A stretch of DNA of 6,820 bases from Actinomycetota bacterium (GTDB taxonomy: Bacteria > Actinomycetota > Actinomycetes > Streptosporangiales > Streptosporangiaceae): NCBI GenBank assembly GCA_003168295.1, contig PMST01000416.1:1-6820 (forward strand), in the 5' to 3' direction. A program made the translations under genes and the position numbers. Shown here one piece after another: positions 1-5,740 of this stretch (the first letter of the stretch is position 1; each line of letters starts with the position of its first letter). The notes under the pieces were generated by a model. The model had not been told where the DNA came from. It saw nothing but the letters and a program-made list of their open reading frames with translations, and made no database searches.

Positions 1-2
1 AC

Positions 3-389
3 ACCCTGATCGACATGCACGTCCCGCCGGGCGGAGGGCCGCCACCGCACCGGCACGACTTCGAGGAAATGTTCACCGTCCTGGACGGGGAGGTCCAGGT
101 GACGTTCCGCGGCGAGACCATCGTCGCCCAGGCCGGCCAGACCATCAACGTGCCGGCCAATGCGCCACATGCCTTCACCAACGCCGGACAGGCAGCCGTT
201 CGGTTGCTGTGCCTGTGCGCGCCGGCCGGGCAGGAAGAGTTCTTCACCCTGGTCGGCCAGCCGGTGGCCACCCGGACCGAGCCGCCGCCGCCGCTGGACG
301 CCGAGGCGCAGGCCGCATTCATCGCGAAATCCATGAAGCTCGCCCCGCAGTACAAGACCGCGCTGCTGCCACCGCCCAGCCACGGCTAG
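3..389 (+). CDS. Cupin-domain protein, 3' part (5' end outside window)
   Basis: Small single-domain cupin (beta-barrel, probably metal-binding). The frame is open to the left edge: the codons before the first ATG at 15 read T-L-I-D, so this ATG is probably internal and the true start lies upstream. Counting from that Met, cupin motif 1 fits the pattern G-x5-HxH-x3-E-x6-G, with His12, His14 and Glu18. Motif 2 follows as G-x5-P-x4-H-x3-N, with His52 and Asn56, so the usual 3-His/1-Glu metal site is complete. The C-terminal tail (about residues 83-124) is proline-rich and then helical. Cupins of this kind are often annotated only as cupin-domain proteins; substrate and activity (isomerase, dioxygenase or sensor) cannot be assigned. 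The MDR oxidoreductase follows 80 nt downstream on the same strand and may be cotranscribed. Confidence 0.85.
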   Translation, partial: TLIDMHVPPGGGPPPHRHDFEEMFTVLDGEVQVTFRGETIVAQAGQTINVPANAPHAFTNAGQAAVRLLCLCAPAGQEEFFTLVGQPVATRTEPPPPLDAEAQAAFIAKSMKLAPQYKTALLPPPSHG

Positions 390-395
390 CGGATC

Positions 396-473
396 GTGGC
401 AGTGACCGACACGCTGATAACCGGGCTGGCCGAGGTGTGCGGGCCGCCCCCGGTGCCGGGCGAGCCCGCATGA
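396..473 (+). CDS. Possible 25-codon mini-ORF, translationally coupled to the downstream oxidoreductase
   Basis: A GTG-initiated reading frame of 25 codons fills the gap between the cupin stop (387-389) and the oxidoreductase. Its TGA stop at 471-473 overlaps the ATG at 470-472 as ATGA, the usual arrangement of coupled actinobacterial genes. It is in the same frame as the cupin, so it would also be the cupin extension if the TAG at 387 were read through or were a mutation. No family is recognised; the peptide begins roughly V-A-V-T-D-T-L-I and ends Pro-rich. It could be a coupling leader, a decayed end of an older gene, or chance. Confidence 0.2.
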   Translation: MAVTDTLITGLAEVCGPPPVPGEPA

Positions 474-1423
474 GCCGCCGGGTTCAGTTCGACCGGTACG
501 GCCCGGTCGACGTCCTTCACGTCGCCGAGGTCCCGCGACCGTCGGCGGACGAGGGGCAGGTCCTCGTCGAGGTCGCCGTCGCCGGCCTCAATCCAGGCGA
601 GATCGCTATCCGCAACGGCGCGATGGAAGCGATGTTCCCGGCCACCTTCCCGTCCGGCCAGGGCAGCGATTTCGCCGGCCGGGTGGTCGAAACGGGGCCG
701 GGAGTCACCGGGTTCGCGCCCGGCGACGAGGTCCTGGGATGGTCCGACCGCCGGTCGGCGCAGGCCGACCATGTCCTGTCCGATCCGCGTCATCTGATCA
801 CCAAGCCGCCGGCCCTGGACTGGATCCGGGCCGGAGCGCTGTGGGCGATCGGCGTCACGTCATTCTCGGCCGTCCGCGCCGTCGCCATCCGGGCCGGGGA
901 CGTGGTGGCGGTCAGTGGCGCCACAGGCGGCGTGGGAGGACTCGCCGCGCAGCTGGCCCGCCGCGCCGGTGCTCGGGTCCTGGGCATCGCGAGCGCCGGT
1001 CACGCTGACCTGCTCAGAGCCATAGGCGTCAAGCCGGTCGCCTACGGCGACGGCCTGGGAGACCGGCTGCGCTCGCTCGCCCCGAACGGGATCGACGCCT
1101 TCGTCGACGCCCACGGCGGCGGCTACGTTGATCTCGCCGTCGCACTGAGGGTCGCGCCGCACCGGATCGACACCATCATCGACTTCGAAGCCGCTCAGCG
1201 TCATGGCGCGAAAACCGACGCCAGCCCGCAGGCCAGCGATCCGGACATCCTCGCCACGATGGCCGAGCACGTCGCCTGGGGCCGCCTGACGATGCCGATC
1301 GCCGCAATCTACCCGCTGGAGCAGGTGCGTGCCGCCTACACTGAGCTGGCGGGCGGCCATGTCCACGGCAAGATCGTGCTGTCTACCGTGATGCCGGCCG
1401 CCGCCCCGCCGCGCCGGGGGTGA
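470..1423 (+). CDS. NADP-dependent MDR-family oxidoreductase (quinone/enone reductase-like)
   Basis: A 317-residue medium-chain dehydrogenase/reductase of the zinc-independent quinone oxidoreductase branch, expected to use NADPH to reduce quinones or activated C=C bonds in the cytoplasm. The N-terminal GroES-like domain covers about residues 1-120 and contains the family segment GQGSDFAG (63-70) followed by a V-E-T-G stretch and GDEV (85-88). The Rossmann domain carries the cofactor loop SGATGGVGG at 149-157. The C-terminus has the typical H-G-K-I-V-L ending at 299-304. I see no cysteine zinc ligands, which argues against a zinc alcohol dehydrogenase. The ATG at 470 is chosen because the family N-terminus (M-S-R-R-V-Q-F-D-R-Y-G) begins there. 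The frame is open further upstream to 209, but that part has no family resemblance and overlaps the cupin. The ribosome binding site is weak, consistent with coupling to the ORF ending at 473. Physiological substrate unknown. Confidence 0.88.
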   Translation: MSRRVQFDRYGPVDVLHVAEVPRPSADEGQVLVEVAVAGLNPGEIAIRNGAMEAMFPATFPSGQGSDFAGRVVETGPGVTGFAPGDEVLGWSDRRSAQADHVLSDPRHLITKPPALDWIRAGALWAIGVTSFSAVRAVAIRAGDVVAVSGATGGVGGLAAQLARRAGARVLGIASAGHADLLRAIGVKPVAYGDGLGDRLRSLAPNGIDAFVDAHGGGYVDLAVALRVAPHRIDTIIDFEAAQRHGAKTDASPQASDPDILATMAEHVAWGRLTMPIAAIYPLEQVRAAYTELAGGHVHGKIVLSTVMPAAAPPRRG

Positions 1424-1709
1424 CGAGTCTCCCAGCGTCCAACTTCTCCCCATGCCAGAACGCGGCTCCCGCAGGCTTGCTGACCGCGCGCTGGCGTGGC
1501 ATGGCTGTGACGTTCTGTACAGAAGAGTGAGCAGAGTGTCACATCCATGGAACCCGGGCTGGGGCGTACGGGGCTGGAATGCGCTGGCGTTGCGGGCGGT
1601 TCACGCAGCAGGACGACACAACGGCCGGGTGGCATGAGGCCAGCTCCGCTGAGCCGCGGCGAGGAAGATGTTTCCGTTCTGATCGCATGTTGAGGAGGGC
1701 GGCTTTGGC
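1424..1709. other. Convergent intergenic region
   Basis: This 286-nt space lies between two converging 3' ends (oxidoreductase on +, TetR gene on -). It has short ORFs on both strands but none with a family signature, and no good T-tracted terminator. Its main content is the inverted-repeat structure at 1500-1549. A second pair of arms, ATGCCA at 1452-1457 and TGGCAT at 1497-1502, and the pair CAGAACG at 1456-1462 with CGTTCTG at 1511-1517, add further dyad symmetry. A role in bidirectional termination is plausible from position only. Confidence 0.5.
1500..1549. repeat. Long imperfect inverted repeat enclosing a perfect 12-bp palindrome
   Basis: Arms 1500-1511 and 1538-1549 are reverse complements at 11 of 12 positions (the core is GTGAC paired with GTCAC, and CATGG paired with CCATG apart from one mismatch). 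The 26-nt loop contains TTCTGTACAGAA at 1513-1524, a perfect palindrome. As RNA this could form a stem with an internal hairpin; as DNA the 12-mer could be a protein-binding site. No U-run follows, so a canonical intrinsic terminator is not supported. Confidence 0.55.
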
Positions 1710-2375
1710 TTAGCTGGCCGGCGGGCCGGCGAGACCATAGAGCAGCAGGCTGGTGACGCTGTCGATAACGTCCGGCTCTGAGTAGCTGGGACTAGGGCGG
1801 ACTGCCTGCGGACGATCCGGCTCCAGGTGCGCTGGCTCCGGGTGTGCAGACTCTAGGGGCAGCAGGGCGTAGGCGAGCATCGACAGCATCCCGCCCATCG
1901 CGGCTGCGATTAGCGTGGGATCGCCGGGCAGCTGGTGTCCCCTCCCCCGCAGGTACTCCAGGTGCTCGCGAAACATCACGGTGTCCTCGGTCAGCCGTTC
2001 CCACAGCGCGCCTGAGACGGGACCGGCGGCCATGGCCGACTCGAACAAGGCGGTCATGACCGAACGGTTGTCGCGCATCACGCTCCAGGCCACGGCCAGG
2101 TGGTCGCGGAGCTGGCCAGGGTCGGTGAGGTCGTGCGTCGGGTCCTCCACGGAGTCGAACTGGCTGCCCGCCTGCTCGTGCATGTCGGCGAGCAGGACGC
2201 GCAGCAGGTCTTCCTTGCTCGCGAAGTGCTCGTAGAAGGATCCGGTGGCCCGGCCCGCGGCGGCCGTGATGTCCGTGATCTTGGTGTTCAGGTAGCCGCG
2301 ATCGGCGAACAGCCGCCGGGCCGCCTCCTTCAGCGCCGCCTCGGTCTCCGCTGCCCTGATCTTCCGCACTCCCAT
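1710..2375 (-). CDS. TetR/AcrR-family transcriptional regulator
   Basis: A 221-residue TetR-type DNA-binding repressor. The N-terminal helix-turn-helix domain spans about residues 8-62: an E-A-A-R-R-L-F-A-D-R-G-Y helix pair, then I-T-D-I-T-A-A-A-G-R-A-T-G-S-F-Y-E-H-F and K-E-D-L-L, the classic TetR signature. The remainder is the helical ligand-binding/dimerisation domain, which is family-variable. Residues about 175-201 are a polar, proline-rich insertion (A-H-P-E-P, A-H-L-E-P) before the last helix, unusual for the family. The ATG at 2373-2375 is preferred because the HTH follows at normal distance and a purine-rich AAGGGTGGGG lies just upstream. The frame stays open to a TTG at 2493-2495, but that extension only translates the intergenic operator repeats. 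It is divergent from the FAD monooxygenase with an operator-like array between them, so repression of that gene and autoregulation are the likely roles. Ligand unknown. Confidence 0.9.
   Translation of the reverse strand: MGVRKIRAAETEAALKEAARRLFADRGYLNTKITDITAAAGRATGSFYEHFASKEDLLRVLLADMHEQAGSQFDSVEDPTHDLTDPGQLRDHLAVAWSVMRDNRSVMTALFESAMAAGPVSGALWERLTEDTVMFREHLEYLRGRGHQLPGDPTLIAAAMGGMLSMLAYALLPLESAHPEPAHLEPDRPQAVRPSPSYSEPDVIDSVTSLLLYGLAGPPAS
1819..1848. repeat. 15-bp tandem duplication inside the TetR gene
   Basis: Two adjacent 15-bp units, GGCTCCAGGTGCGCT (1819-1833) and GGCTCCGGGTGTGCA (1834-1848), match at 12 of 15 positions. On the - strand they encode the repeated pentapeptide A-H-P-E-P / A-H-L-E-P in the proline-rich insertion, so the unit keeps the reading frame. 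Confidence 0.6.
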
Positions 2376-2403
2376 CGCACCCCACCCTTCTGGCCTGCCG
2401 GAC

Positions 2404-2409
2404 ATTATC
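2404..2409 (-). promoter_or_regulatory. Possible -10 element of the TetR gene
   Basis: On the - strand the hexamer GATAAT lies about 28 nt upstream of the chosen ATG (2375), which would give a short leader. It is a 5/6 match to the sigma70-type -10 consensus. I found no convincing -35 at 16-18 nt, so the call is weak. The neighbouring CTTG-N4-CAAG dyad (2412-2423) might contribute to regulation. Confidence 0.25.
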
Positions 2410-2412
2410 CGC

Positions 2413-2441
2413 TTGACGGCAAGCTCACACATCATGATACT
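2413..2441 (+). promoter_or_regulatory. Promoter of the FAD monooxygenase gene (-35 TTGACG, -10 GATACT)
   Basis: TTGACG at 2413-2418 (5/6 match to TTGACA) and GATACT at 2436-2441 (4/6 match to TATAAT) are separated by exactly 17 bp. The predicted transcription start is near 2448, leaving a leader of about 47 nt with the ribosome binding site GGGGAG (2484-2489) five bases before the ATG at 2495. The operator-like repeats begin at the -10 and cover the start site, as expected for a repressed promoter. Confidence 0.65.
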
Positions 2442-2483
2442 GAGCTTAAATTCACTGAAGCTAGATTCAGTGAAATTAGATTC
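2439..2483. promoter_or_regulatory. Putative TetR operator: three 15-bp repeats forming paired palindromes
   Basis: Three adjacent 15-bp units lie at 2439-2453, 2454-2468 and 2469-2483, following ACTGAAGCTAGATTC with variation; units 2 and 3 share most positions. At the unit junctions sit two 9-bp palindromes, TTCACTGAA (2451-2459) and TTCAGTGAA (2466-2474). They are also perfect inverted copies of each other around a CTAG centre, giving a 24-bp near-perfect dyad (11 of 12 pairs). The region is strikingly AT-rich for this genome. Its position between the divergent regulator and monooxygenase genes, overlapping the predicted start site, fits a TetR binding site. Which dyad the protein uses is not determined. 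Confidence 0.7.
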
Positions 2484-2494
2484 GGGGAGTTTCA

Positions 2495-3631
2495 ATGCGA
2501 GTGGTCGTCATAGGTGGCGGAGTGGCCGGATCGGCGAGCGCGATCGCGCTCGCTAAGGTCGGTTTCGAGGTCACCGTGTACGAGGCCTACGAGGATCCGG
2601 CTGGGCCGGTCGGGTCCTACGTAAGCCTGGCGGTCAACGGGCTGCGCGCTCTGGCCGCTCTTGGTTGCCTTGAGCAGGTGCAGGAGGCCGGGTTCCCGGT
2701 CGCGCGTCAGCTCATGTGGTCCGGCCGCGGCAAGCTGCTTGGTGACGTGGCCCGGGGCCGGAGCCCGGAGGACACGCTGCCCAGCGTCACGCTGATGCGC
2801 GCCGACCTGGTCACCGCGTTGCGCGAGGAGGCCCTGCGGTCCGGCGCTCGCATCGTCACCGGTCAGCGACTCGCAGGCAGCAAGGACGCGGTGGCCGAGG
2901 GCGCCGATCTGATCGTGGGCGCGGACGGAATCTGGTCAGCGACGCGCCGCGGGCTGGACGCTGCGGCGCCCGAGCCCGTTTACGCCAAGATCTACTACAT
3001 CTCGGGGATCTCGGACGGAAGCCGGGTCCGGACGGAGATATCGCGGCAGGGCTTCAACTGGATCTTCGCCAAGCGCGGCGTCTTCATCTACCTGCCGGCC
3101 CCGGACGGGTTCATCTGGTGGACGGCGCAGGTCGCCGCCCCCCAGCCGCCCCCGGATCCGGCGGCGGTGAGCCTGGAGGACCTGGCGGAACTCTTCCGCA
3201 CCGAGCCGCAGGCGGAGGCCGTGCTGCGGGCGGCCACCGGCGTGCGCGCCGCGAACATCGGACACGTACTGGCCCCCGTTAAGCGCCGCTACCAGGGCAC
3301 GACCGTTCTGGTCGGCGACGCCGCCCACCCGGTCGGCGCGGGCCAGGGCGCATCGATGGCCATGGAGGACGCGGTCGTGCTGGCCAGAGAACTTGCCGCC
3401 GCCGACAGCATCCCGGCGGGCTTGGCCGCCTTTGACCGGATGCGGCACCCCCGCTCAGGCAAGCTGGCCAAGACCGAGACCGCTAACCGGGACGCCAAGA
3501 CCGCGGGCCCCATAACCACCCGGATGCGCGAGATGATCATGCCGCACGTCTTCAATCGCTTCTACGAGAAGGCGACCAGCTGGCTCTATGAGTACGACCC
3601 AGGTTCGCTGCCCGCCCGCCAGCCTCGCTAG
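2495..3631 (+). CDS. FAD-dependent monooxygenase, PHBH/class A fold
   Basis: A 378-residue single-component flavoprotein hydroxylase of the p-hydroxybenzoate-hydroxylase type. It is expected to bind FAD, be reduced by NAD(P)H and insert one oxygen atom into an aromatic or polyketide-like substrate in the cytoplasm. The N-terminal dinucleotide-binding motif G-G-G-V-A-G lies at 7-12, with Glu30 at the end of beta-2 for the FAD ribose. The M-R-A-D-L-V-T-A-L segment (101-109) is the usual R-x-x-L region. The DG motif is at 144-145 (V-G-A-D-G-I-W-S) and the GD motif at 274-275 (V-G-D-A-A-H-P). Length is normal for the family and no membrane segment is apparent. The ATG at 2495 follows GGGGAG by 5 nt and the FAD fold starts immediately. 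Control by the divergent TetR regulator is likely. Substrate cannot be deduced; the family includes both catabolic hydroxylases and antibiotic-tailoring or antibiotic-inactivating enzymes. Confidence 0.9.
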   Translation: MRVVVIGGGVAGSASAIALAKVGFEVTVYEAYEDPAGPVGSYVSLAVNGLRALAALGCLEQVQEAGFPVARQLMWSGRGKLLGDVARGRSPEDTLPSVTLMRADLVTALREEALRSGARIVTGQRLAGSKDAVAEGADLIVGADGIWSATRRGLDAAAPEPVYAKIYYISGISDGSRVRTEISRQGFNWIFAKRGVFIYLPAPDGFIWWTAQVAAPQPPPDPAAVSLEDLAELFRTEPQAEAVLRAATGVRAANIGHVLAPVKRRYQGTTVLVGDAAHPVGAGQGASMAMEDAVVLARELAAADSIPAGLAAFDRMRHPRSGKLAKTETANRDAKTAGPITTRMREMIMPHVFNRFYEKATSWLYEYDPGSLPARQPR

Positions 3632-3706
3632 GGAGCGTGTCTCGCGGCGGCGGGCCGCCCGGGGCCGGGGTGGGGCCGTCACGGGCTTACGCGGCAGGAT
3701 GGGGGC

Positions 3707-4413
3707 ATGGTCCGTTCCGCGCCACGTCATGATCGCGATGCTGGCGGTCCGGCCGATGTGCTGGCCGCTAAGGCGGCCTTGCGGCAGGAGGTATGGTCCG
3801 CGATGCGCGTGGCCAAGGTGGCGCGGTTCCCCGGCGCGGCCGGGCGCATCCCGAACTTCACCGGGGCCGAGGCGGCCGCCGAGCGGCTTCGCGCCATGCC
3901 CGCCTGGCAGGCGGCCAGGACCTTGAAGGCCAACCCGGACTCCGCGCAGTGGCCGGTGCGCCAGCGCGCGCTTGAGGACGGCAAGACCGTGTACATGGCG
4001 GTCCCGCGGCTGGCGGGCCCTGAGCCGTTCTTTGCCCTGGATCCCGACCACCTGAGCGAGCCGCCGCGCAAGGCGGCCTCGATCAGCGGCGCGACCCGAT
4101 CCGCGCGGCGGGTCTCGGCAAGGGCGGCGGGTTCGCGGACCTGGAATTCGCGCTGGCCACCGCGGCCGGGCTGATCGGACCGCATACCACCTCCGTCACC
4201 ACCGTGCACGAGATCCAGGTCCGCCCGGCCGGGGCGATCCCGCTGACCGGTCATGACGTCCCGGTGGACTTCATCGTCACCCCGGAACGGATCATCGACT
4301 GCCGTCCGCAGCACGGACCACGCCGGACCGCCAGTATCTGCTGGGACGACCTGACCGAGGAGAAGATCGCGGCGATCCCGATGCTGGCCGCGCAGCGCGC
4401 CGGACAGGCATAA
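3707..4413 (+). pseudogene. 5-formyltetrahydrofolate cyclo-ligase-like gene, broken by internal deletion/frameshift
   Basis: The N-terminal part (from ATG 3707, ribosome binding site AGGA at 3696-3699) reads K-A-A-L-R-Q-E-V-W, then R-I-P-N-F-T-G-A-E-A-A-A-E-R-L and L-K-A-N-P-D-S, then G-K-T-V-Y-M-A-V-P-R-L. This is the actinobacterial COG0212-type ligase, related to the enzyme making 5,10-methenyl-THF from 5-formyl-THF and ATP. This frame runs past R-S-A-R-R-V (to about 4114) and stops at 4172-4174. The C-terminal half continues in the next frame from about 4114: L-G-K-G-G-G-F-A-D-L-E-F-A-L, then V-T-T-V-H-E, V-D-F-I-V-T-P-E-R and the family-like tail W-D-D-L-T-E-E-K-I-A-A-I-P, to TAA 4411-4413. 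In intact relatives (from memory) about 25 residues, including a V-D-L-V-V-x-G-x-V-A-V strand, lie between these blocks. They are absent here, so the lesion looks like a deletion of roughly 70-80 nt whose length is not a multiple of three, rather than a one-base error. A functional ligase is unlikely. Confidence 0.8.
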
Positions 4414-4547
4414 CCCAGCGCGGGGCGGCGTTAGCAGGTGGGCGAGAGCACGGGGTGGTGCCGTTCCGAATAATGAATGTTCCAAGGTATGGGCGCGGGC
4501 GTTTCTACATGCGGAACACACGTCTGCCTGGGCGGCCTGCCGGCATC

Positions 4548-4553
4548 TAGGCT
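4548..4553 (+). promoter_or_regulatory. Possible -10 (TAGGCT) of a leaderless transcript for the four-gene operon
   Basis: TAGGCT fits the actinobacterial TAnnnT -10 pattern and lies 7 nt before the GTG at 4561, so transcription would begin at or next to the start codon. The only purine-rich element, GGAG at 4555-4558, is 2 nt from the GTG, too near to act as a ribosome binding site for it. It could serve the ATG at 4570 with an 11-nt spacer. No strong -35 is seen (weak CTGCCT/TGCCTG-like sequence around 4524-4530). Confidence 0.35.
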
Positions 4554-4560
4554 CGGAGTT

Positions 4561-5028
4561 GTGACAGACATGCTGACCAGCGACCATGAGGCCAAGGCGC
4601 GGCGGATGGAGGAGGCCATCCGCGGCTACTTCGACGCCTGCAACACCGGCGACGCGGCCGCCGTGGCCGCGTACTTCGCGCCGGGCGCCGTCCACTACTT
4701 CCCGCCCGACATGTACGAAGGGCCGTTCCGCGGCGGCGCGACGATCGGCGCGAAGTGGTCCTGGGCGGTGCAGACGCTCGGCTCGCACTGGACCGTGGAC
4801 GAGATCATCTGCGACCCCGATACCGACCGGGCGGTGATCGAGTGGACGCACGAGAAGACCAAGTCCGGGGTCGTGCTGCGCGGCGACGAGTGGTACCGGT
4901 TCGACCCGGCCAGCGGGCTGATCACCGAGATCCGCGCGTACTACGCCTCGCCGCAGGCCGCGGGCCTGGACCGGCTCGAGCTTGGCGGGTTCCCCTACGC
5001 TGAGCGCGGTTATGCCGCCAGCCACTGA
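4561..5028 (+). CDS. SnoaL-like / NTF2-like family protein
   Basis: About 155 residues forming a single alpha+beta-barrel cone of the nuclear-transport-factor-2 superfamily, which includes SnoaL polyketide cyclases, limonene epoxide hydrolase, ketosteroid isomerase and many uncharacterised small-molecule binding proteins. The family opening is clear: an amphipathic helix followed by Y-F-D-A-C-N-T-G-D-A-A-A-V-A-A-Y-F-A (23-40), then G-A-V-H-Y-F-P-P (42-49) and G-P-F-R-G-G (54-59). Strands follow with I-E-W-T-H-E (93-98) and a terminal I-T-E-I-R-A-Y-Y (121-128). Catalytic residues cannot be assigned safely; Asp/His/Glu side chains in the cavity are candidates. The GTG at 4561 (or ATG at 4570) is chosen because the frame upstream to 4477 has no family resemblance and a -10-like TAGGCT sits just before the GTG. 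First gene of the operon; its 3' end overlaps the HAD gene by 17 bp inside a tandem repeat. Confidence 0.82.
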   Translation: MTDMLTSDHEAKARRMEEAIRGYFDACNTGDAAAVAAYFAPGAVHYFPPDMYEGPFRGGATIGAKWSWAVQTLGSHWTVDEIICDPDTDRAVIEWTHEKTKSGVVLRGDEWYRFDPASGLITEIRAYYASPQAAGLDRLELGGFPYAERGYAASH

Positions 5029-5740
5029 ACCGGCAGCCACTGAACCGGCAGCCACGGAACCCGGGCGGCCGCGCGGGCTGCTGCTCGACATCGGCGGCGT
5101 GGTGCACGCCACCGGCATCCACCTGGTGGGGCGGCTCGCCGAGGCCGAACCCGCGCTGCGGCCGGTGCTCGAGCGGATCGGCGGGGTCGCGAGCGACCGG
5201 GACGAACTGTGGCAGCAGATGCTGCGGCGCCAGGTGACCGAACGGGAGTACTGGGCGCAGCGGGCCGCCGAGCTCGGCGCCGCAGTGGGCGAGAGCTGGG
5301 ACACCCGGGCCATGATGCACCGGATGTACGAACTGCCCAGGCAGGACTGGCTGCGCACCGAGATGGTGGACCTGATGGCCGACACCCGCGCCGCCGGGCT
5401 GCGGCTGGGCGCGCTGACCAACGACATGACCGATTTCCACGGCGCGGACTGGGTGGCGCGGCAGGAGCACCTCAAGCTGTTCGACGTCATCGTCGACGCG
5501 GGGCTGCTCGGGGTGCTGAAGCCGGATCCGCGGGCGTTCGGGCGGGCCGCCGGTGAGCTTGGCCTGCCGCCGGAACAGATCGTGTTCCTCGATGACATGC
5601 CGTGGAATGTCGAGGGCGCGCGCCAGGTGGGGCTGCGGGCGGTCCGGGTGCCATGGGATGACCCGGGGCAGGCCATCGACACCGCCCGGGAGCTGCTGGG
5701 GCTGCCGGCCAGGCGGCCGGGTTCGGTCAACGACAACTAA
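5012..5740 (+). CDS. HAD-superfamily hydrolase (subfamily IA-like, variant motif I)
   Basis: A 242-residue haloacid-dehalogenase-superfamily hydrolase, probably a phosphatase. Motif I is L-L-L-D-I-G-G-V-V (23-31) with nucleophile Asp26; the usual second Asp is replaced by Gly28, a D-x-G variant also seen in some YihX/ACAD10-type members. Motif II is the Thr of L-T-N-D (Thr136), motif III Lys170 in G-V-L-K-P-D-P, and motif IV the pair Asp194-Asp195 in F-L-D-D-M-P-W-N-V. A helical cap lies between about 35 and 115. The first 20 residues are a low-complexity tail made of three A-T-E-P-A units encoded by a 15-bp repeat. ATG 5012 is favoured because it is the nearest ATG before the fold and gives a coupling overlap with the SnoaL stop; a TTG at 4982 is an alternative. 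No strong ribosome binding site is visible. Substrate unknown; a dehalogenase role is less likely but not excluded. Confidence 0.85.
   Translation: MPPATEPAATEPAATEPGRPRGLLLDIGGVVHATGIHLVGRLAEAEPALRPVLERIGGVASDRDELWQQMLRRQVTEREYWAQRAAELGAAVGESWDTRAMMHRMYELPRQDWLRTEMVDLMADTRAAGLRLGALTNDMTDFHGADWVARQEHLKLFDVIVDAGLLGVLKPDPRAFGRAAGELGLPPEQIVFLDDMPWNVEGARQVGLRAVRVPWDDPGQAIDTARELLGLPARRPGSVNDN
5019..5063. repeat. Three tandem 15-bp repeats across the SnoaL/HAD gene overlap
   Basis: CAGCCACTGAACCGG occurs perfectly at 5019-5033 and 5034-5048 and imperfectly (CAGCCACGGAACCCG) at 5049-5063. In the HAD frame it encodes A-T-E-P-A repeats at the N-terminus. In the SnoaL frame the first unit provides the TGA stop (5026-5028) and the second an identical TGA in the same frame, so copy number could change without altering the SnoaL product. 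Confidence 0.85.

Noticed and set aside
860..1453. 197-codon open frame on the - strand
   Set aside because: Antisense to the MDR oxidoreductase, with no domain signature.
1452..1637. 61-codon + strand ORF in the convergent intergenic region
   Set aside because: No family resemblance, no ribosome binding site, and it is crossed by the inverted repeats; composition looks non-coding.
2376..2495. TTG-started 40-residue extension of the TetR protein
   Set aside because: The extension only translates the operator repeats and promoter; TetR proteins place the HTH close to the N-terminus and a better start with a purine-rich leader lies at 2375.
3644..3660. GC-rich hairpin after the monooxygenase as a terminator
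   Set aside because: The stem is only about 5 bp (GGCGG/CCGCC), several alternative pairings exist, and no T-run follows; such stems are frequent by chance at this GC content.
4081..4204. Programmed ribosomal frameshift in the cyclo-ligase-like gene
   Set aside because: No slippery sequence is visible, and family residues are missing at the junction, which a frameshift alone would not restore.
4463..4518. GTTCC/GTTCC/GGAAC elements upstream of the operon as a LexA-like or other operator
   Set aside because: The spacing (16 bp between direct copies, then about 30 nt to the inverted copy) does not match a known site, and five-base matches are expected by chance.
3727..5736. Very long open frame (669 codons) on the - strand
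   Set aside because: It is antisense to the broken ligase, SnoaL and HAD genes, which have clear family motifs. Its translation is Arg/Ser/Pro-rich low complexity without any domain, the usual shadow of GC-rich codon bias.
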